From: Shewanella zhangzhouensis
Lineage (GTDB): Bacteria; Pseudomonadota; Gammaproteobacteria; Enterobacterales; Shewanellaceae
Length of the DNA stretch: 64,000 nt
NCBI RefSeq assembly: GCF_019457615.1
Contig: NZ_CP080414.1
Span: forward strand, 742,501 to 806,500
Direction: 5' to 3'
Of the stretch, positions 60,722-64,000 are shown one piece after another. Below the pieces are notes generated by a model, which saw nothing but the letters and a program-made list of their open reading frames with translations, was not told where the DNA came from and made no database searches. Made by a program: the position numbers and the translations under genes. The first letter of the stretch is position 1. Each line of letters starts with the position of its first letter.

Positions 60722-60831
60722 AAAAATACCCCTTTAGATAGTGCTACTATTTTTGGCGTGGTTAGTGTTTTGCTCCGAATATTAACAGTAATTAAGTGTA
60801 AAACACGCCATAAAAATACCTCTTTATAAGT
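60722..60831 (+). repeat. Direct repeat upstream of fccA
   Basis: AAAAATACCCCTTTA (60722-60736) and AAAAATACCTCTTTA (60812-60826) differ at one base and lie 90 bp apart. Both contain a TACYYMT heptamer. Confidence 0.65.
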
Positions 60832-60832
60832 A
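60817..60832. promoter_or_regulatory. NarL/NarP-type 7-2-7 binding site before fccA
   Basis: TACCTCTTTATAAGTA fits the inverted heptamer consensus TACYYMT-NN-AKRRGTA at every position. It ends 21 bp before the fccA ATG, so if used it would sit near or below the transcription start and could repress the gene when nitrate or nitrite is present. Confidence 0.55.
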
Positions 60833-60853
60833 GTTTTTTTTGGAGGAACACTT

Positions 60854-62635
60854 ATGTTCACTGGAGCGATGAAAAAAACGGTACTGGCGGCACTGATCTC
60901 CGGGATCATGGCGGGCACTGCATGGGCGGGAGCCGATAACCTGGCCGATTTCCACGGTGATAACGGTTGTGACAGCTGTCACCAAAGCGACAAAGGCCCC
61001 AGCAACGACAATCTGACCTTTGAAAACGGTCAATGCGTTAGCTGCCACGGCAGCCTTACTGAAGTGGCGGAAGGGGAGCGCGAAGGCATTGTTTCTCCCC
61101 ACAAATCACACCTGATTGGTGATATTGCCTGTACCAGTTGCCACAAAGGCCACGAAAAGTCAGTGACTTACTGTGATGCTTGCCATAACTTCGGCTATGA
61201 AATTCCCTTCGCCGGGAAGTGGGAGCGCAAATTTGTTCCTGTGGACGCGGATAAAGCCGCCCAGGATAAGGCCATAGCAGCAGGTCCCCGTGAAACCACA
61301 GATGTGGTCATCATAGGTTCCGGTGGTGCCGGGCTTGCGGCCGCTGTTTCTGCCCGCGATGCCGGTGCCAAGGTCGTGGTGCTTGAAAAAGAACCCGTTC
61401 CCGGTGGTAACACCAAGCTTGCGGCCGGTGGTATGAATGCCGCCGAAACCAAGCCTCAGTCCAAACTGGGCATTGTTGATAAAAAGCAGATCATGATTGA
61501 CGACACCATGAAAGGTGGCCGCAACATCAACAATCCTGAGCTGGTAAAAGTACTGGCCAACAACTCTTCCGATTCTATTGATTGGCTGACTGCCCTGGGC
61601 GCAGACATGAATGACGTTGGCCGCATGGGTGGCGCCAGCGTTAACCGCAGTCACCGCCCAACTGGTGGTGCCGGTGTGGGTGCGCACGTGGCGCAGGTCC
61701 TCTGGGATGCTGCCGTGGCCCGCGATACCGATATCCGCCTTAACAGCCGTGTAGTTCGCATTCTAGAAGACGGCGCCGGTCAGGTGACAGGTGTGCTGGT
61801 GCAGGGTGCCTATACAGGTTACTACGTGATTAAGGCCGATGCCGTGGTGGTCGCCACCGGTGGCTTTGCCAAGAACAACGATCGCGTTGCCAAATACGAT
61901 GCCAAACTCAAAGGCTTTAAAGCCACCAACCACCCCGGTGCCACAGGGGACGGTTTGGATGTGGCCACCCAGGCGGGTGCCGACACAGTGGATCTGGAAT
62001 ACGTTCAGGCTCACCCCACCTATAGCCCTGTTGGCGGTGTGATGGTGACCGAGGCCGTGCGTGGTAATGGCGCTATTCTGGTTAACCGCGAAGGCAAGCG
62101 CTTCGTGAACGAAATCACCACCCGCGACAAGGCATCTGCTGCGATCCTGGCGCAGAAAGGTGAGAGCGCGTATCTGCTTTTCGATGACTCTGTACGCAAG
62201 AGTCTGAGCAAAATTGAGGGTTACGTGCACCTCAAAATTGTAAACGAAGGCAAAACAGTGAAGGAGCTGGCCGACAAGCTGGGTATGCCTGCCGCTGAGC
62301 TTGAAAAGACCATAGGTACCTACAATGGTTTTGTGAAGAGCGGCAAAGACGAGCAGTTCGAACGCGCCGACATGCCTCGCGAGCTGGCGAGCGCGCCTTA
62401 CTATGCCATCGAAGTGGCCCCGGCTGTTCACCACACCATGGGCGGTGTGAAGATTGACACCAAGGCCGAGGTCGTGGGCAAAGAAGGCAAGCTCATCAAG
62501 GGTATGTACGCCGCCGGTGAAGTAACTGGTGGTGTGCATGGTGCCAACCGCCTGGGCGGTAACGCCATCTCCGATATCGTGACCTTCGGTCGTATCGCAG
62601 GTGCGGAAGCGGCCAAGTTTGCCAAAGACAACTGA
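60854..62635 (+). CDS. fccA: Periplasmic tetraheme flavocytochrome c fumarate reductase
   Basis: FccA reduces fumarate to succinate in the periplasm with electrons from CymA or other cytochromes, and stores electrons in its hemes. It has a signal peptide (VLAALISGIMAGTAWA), four heme motifs at residues 39-43, 61-65, 93-97 and 107-111, an FAD-binding stretch from VVIIGSGGAGLAAAVSA, NRSHRPTGGAGVGAH, and the catalytic region FVNEITTRDKASAA, ending in GANRLGGNAISDI. It matches the Shewanella enzyme through most of its length. The ATG at 60854 has GGAGGA 6 bases upstream, so the extra MFTGA before MKKTVL is probably translated. A NarP-type site precedes it and a terminator follows. Confidence 0.97.
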   Translation: MFTGAMKKTVLAALISGIMAGTAWAGADNLADFHGDNGCDSCHQSDKGPSNDNLTFENGQCVSCHGSLTEVAEGEREGIVSPHKSHLIGDIACTSCHKGHEKSVTYCDACHNFGYEIPFAGKWERKFVPVDADKAAQDKAIAAGPRETTDVVIIGSGGAGLAAAVSARDAGAKVVVLEKEPVPGGNTKLAAGGMNAAETKPQSKLGIVDKKQIMIDDTMKGGRNINNPELVKVLANNSSDSIDWLTALGADMNDVGRMGGASVNRSHRPTGGAGVGAHVAQVLWDAAVARDTDIRLNSRVVRILEDGAGQVTGVLVQGAYTGYYVIKADAVVVATGGFAKNNDRVAKYDAKLKGFKATNHPGATGDGLDVATQAGADTVDLEYVQAHPTYSPVGGVMVTEAVRGNGAILVNREGKRFVNEITTRDKASAAILAQKGESAYLLFDDSVRKSLSKIEGYVHLKIVNEGKTVKELADKLGMPAAELEKTIGTYNGFVKSGKDEQFERADMPRELASAPYYAIEVAPAVHHTMGGVKIDTKAEVVGKEGKLIKGMYAAGEVTGGVHGANRLGGNAISDIVTFGRIAGAEAAKFAKDN

Positions 62636-62675
62636 TCTCCCTTAGCACGGAGTGGGTGTGATTACACCCTGTCTC

Positions 62676-62704
62676 AGGCGGCCCAATAGGGCCGCCTTTT
62701 TCTT
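62676..62704 (+). terminator. Intrinsic terminator after fccA
   Basis: GGCGGCCC, loop AATA and GGGCCGCC are followed by TTTTTCTT. Confidence 0.9.
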
Positions 62705-62720
62705 ATCCCGGACTTTAACT

Positions 62721-62743
62721 AAAGGTGATCCACGTCACCCTTT
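62721..62743. promoter_or_regulatory. CRP-like site upstream of ldhA
   Basis: AAAGGTGATCCACG followed by TCACCCTTT is a dyad with GTGA-6-TCAC spacing, close to the CRP core (TGTGA-6-TCACA) with a G and a C at the outer positions. It lies about 70 bp before the ldhA start. Confidence 0.5.
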
Positions 62744-62811
62744 GCGCGACGACAGTTGGCTTATTTTGGCTTACACTGCGGCCATTCAGGCTTTTTCCAG
62801 GAACGCCCACC

Positions 62812-63801
62812 ATGAAAATCGGATTCTTCAGCGCCAAACACTACGACATGCAGCACTTTGACCGCACCAATGCCAGTTTCGGTGCCCATATTGAATATTT
62901 TGATTCAAGACTCTGCATGCAAACGATCAAGCTGGCGTACGGCTTTGAAGTGATTTGTGCTTTTGTAAACGACGAGCTGTCGGCTGAAGTCCTTAATGAA
63001 CTCCATGGCAACGGTACCCGTGTAATCGCCATGCGCTGCGCCGGTTTCAACAATGTGGATTTGGACGAAGCCAAACGTCTCGGCATGACGGTCGTCAACG
63101 TACCCGCCTATTCGCCCGAGTCAGTCGCCGAGCACACAGTGGCCCTGATGTTGACCCTGAACCGTAAAATTCACAAAGCCTACCAGCGCACCCGCGATGC
63201 CAACTTCTCATTGGAAGGGCTGGTGGGATTTAACATGCACGGTAAAACCGTTGGCGTAATAGGCACGGGCAAGATTGGCCTTGCGACCATTCGTATCCTG
63301 CAGGGCTTTGGTTGTAAGGTGGTCGCTTTTGACCCCTTCCCCAGTGCAGCGGTGGAAGCCCTCGGAGTGCCCTATCTGACGCTGGATGAATTACTGAAAC
63401 TGTGTGACGTAGTGAGCTTGCACTGCCCGCTGACCAAGGAAAACCACCACCTGCTTCGCGCTGAGACCTTTGCCAAAATGAAGCCGGGTGTCATGGTCAT
63501 CAACACCAGCCGTGGTGGCCTGCTGAATGCCTTTGATGCCATGGAGGCGCTGAAGGTTGGCCAGATTGGCGCCCTCGGGCTCGATGTGTATGAAAACGAA
63601 AAAGAACTCTTTTTCGAAGACAAGTCCAACGAAGTCATTCAGGACGACGTATTCCGCCGCCTGTCGGCCTGCCATAACGTGGTCTTTACTGGTCACCAGG
63701 CGTTTTTGACCGAAGAAGCGCTCGGCGCCATTGCGACCACTACCCTGACCAATGTGCAAAAAGCCCTGGCCGGTGAGCGCTGCGGCAACGAACTTTTCTG
63801 A
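62812..63801 (+). CDS. ldhA: Fermentative D-lactate dehydrogenase
   Basis: LdhA reduces pyruvate to D-lactate with NADH. The 329-residue protein is of the D-isomer 2-hydroxyacid dehydrogenase family, with the dinucleotide motif VGVIGTGKIG, the catalytic Arg/Glu/His region (MRCAGFNNVDL, GLDVYENEK, and FTGHQAFLTEEA), and INTSRGGLLN. The length equals that of E. coli LdhA. The ATG at 62812 has CCAGGA upstream; a longer frame to 62725 is not needed. A CRP-like site lies upstream. Confidence 0.95.
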   Translation: MKIGFFSAKHYDMQHFDRTNASFGAHIEYFDSRLCMQTIKLAYGFEVICAFVNDELSAEVLNELHGNGTRVIAMRCAGFNNVDLDEAKRLGMTVVNVPAYSPESVAEHTVALMLTLNRKIHKAYQRTRDANFSLEGLVGFNMHGKTVGVIGTGKIGLATIRILQGFGCKVVAFDPFPSAAVEALGVPYLTLDELLKLCDVVSLHCPLTKENHHLLRAETFAKMKPGVMVINTSRGGLLNAFDAMEALKVGQIGALGLDVYENEKELFFEDKSNEVIQDDVFRRLSACHNVVFTGHQAFLTEEALGAIATTTLTNVQKALAGERCGNELF

Positions 63802-63868
63802 TACCCGGCGCTGACAGCGGCAGCGGGGCTTGCTAGATTGAGTGCAGTTTCAATTCCAGGAGGTCCCG

Positions 63869-64000
63869 ATGCGCGTCTGTGCCGAACACCATATTATCAA
63901 TACTGCCACCGGCCCCATGGGCACTCGGGTTTATCGACCCGCAGGGCCCGGCAGTTTTCCCGCCATTTTGTTTTATTCTGAGATTTTTCAGGAAACGGCG
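63869..64000 (+). CDS. Dienelactone hydrolase family protein, start only
   Basis: The first 44 codons of a gene that runs off the window. The ATG at 63869 has a strong CCAGGAGGT upstream. The frame reads MRVCAEHHIINTATGPMG and then PAILFYSEIFQ, which fits the N-terminus of dienelactone hydrolase-like alpha/beta-hydrolases (the family often opens with FPAI-x-F-x-E-I). The active site is outside the window, so the assignment is tentative. Confidence 0.6.
   Translation, partial: MRVCAEHHIINTATGPMGTRVYRPAGPGSFPAILFYSEIFQETA

Larger units (their letters stand above)
60489..60853. other. Divergent regulatory gap upstream of fccA
   Basis: The gap of 365 bp holds a repeated AAAAATACC(C/T)CTTTA element at 60722 and 60812, inverted arms TGGCGTG/CACGCCA (60754-60760 and 60804-60810) and a TGTGA half-site near 60711. 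The NarP-type site is listed separately. No gene is seen. Confidence 0.6.

Noticed and set aside
60705..60725. CRP site upstream of fccA
   Set aside because: The left half TGTGA is perfect, but the right half matches only two of five core positions.
60727..60742. Second NarP 7-2-7 site at the first AAAAATACC repeat
   Set aside because: Only the left heptamer (TACCCCT) fits; the right half disagrees at most positions.
1..64000. tRNA, rRNA, CRISPR array or prophage
   Set aside because: No cloverleaf-like sequence, regular short repeats, integrase or phage structural genes were recognised in the window.

Overview
The window looks like core chromosome of a Shewanella-type gammaproteobacterium. 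The evidence is a tetraheme periplasmic flavocytochrome c fumarate reductase, a single-chain acetyl-CoA carboxylase beside a class II EF-G, ArcA, an AsnC very close to the enterobacterial protein, the order sprT-endA-rsmE-gshB, and TonB/Fur iron genes. The DNA is moderately GC-rich except for an AT-rich patch near 45-46 kb. I found no tRNA, rRNA, CRISPR array, phage or insertion sequence.

Layout. 1-3.2 kb: a GH92 mannosidase (cut by the window edge) divergent from a MalI-like LacI regulator, with a perfect operator palindrome between them. 3.2-6.4 kb: a FapA/DUF342 protein, a small unknown protein and an M50 protease in one operon. 6.7-11.9 kb: rsmC, then a module of a small periplasmic phosphate-binding-like protein, an outer-membrane barrel and a GGDEF-EAL sensor. 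11.9-17.8 kb: alkaline phosphatase, gshB, rsmE, endA, sprT and an odd periplasmic pyroglutamyl-peptidase-like protein. 17.9-29.4 kb: a LysR regulator, the 1517-residue AccADC-type carboxylase, a second barrel/periplasmic/GGDEF module, and fusA2. 29.5-37.5 kb: a universal stress protein, a LysR regulator, a 42-residue small protein, and an iron cluster (PepSY protein, FMN-binding protein, porin, TonB receptor) with two Fur boxes, then a DUF3581-type gene. 37.7-43.3 kb: an SMC-like ATPase with MksE-like and MksF-like partners in a tightly overlapped operon. 43.7-50.1 kb: a DAACS symporter, a low-GC secreted protein, ppa, fbp and a dipeptidyl peptidase IV. 50.2-56.2 kb: arcA, a DUF3293-type gene, a lysine riboswitch with lysC and an aspartoacylase-like gene, asnC and rluA. 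56.3-64 kb: a CadC-like membrane regulator, two small-protein genes, a small methyltransferase/membrane cluster, fccA, ldhA and the start of a dienelactone hydrolase.

The most interesting items are: (1) two paralogous three-gene modules pairing a tiny PstS-like protein and an outer-membrane barrel with a diguanylate cyclase sensor; (2) the reversed-order SMC/MksE/MksF-like operon with no nuclease gene; (3) a 20-codon leader ORF whose stop overlaps the lysC start, downstream of a lysine riboswitch; (4) a C15-like peptidase with the catalytic Cys replaced by Ser, followed by an 18-bp hairpin that overlaps the sprT ribosome binding site; (5) a perfect NarL/NarP-type 7-2-7 site just before fccA; and (6) small proteins with strong ribosome binding sites. 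Product names rest on motif and sequence recognition by eye; no database search was run.
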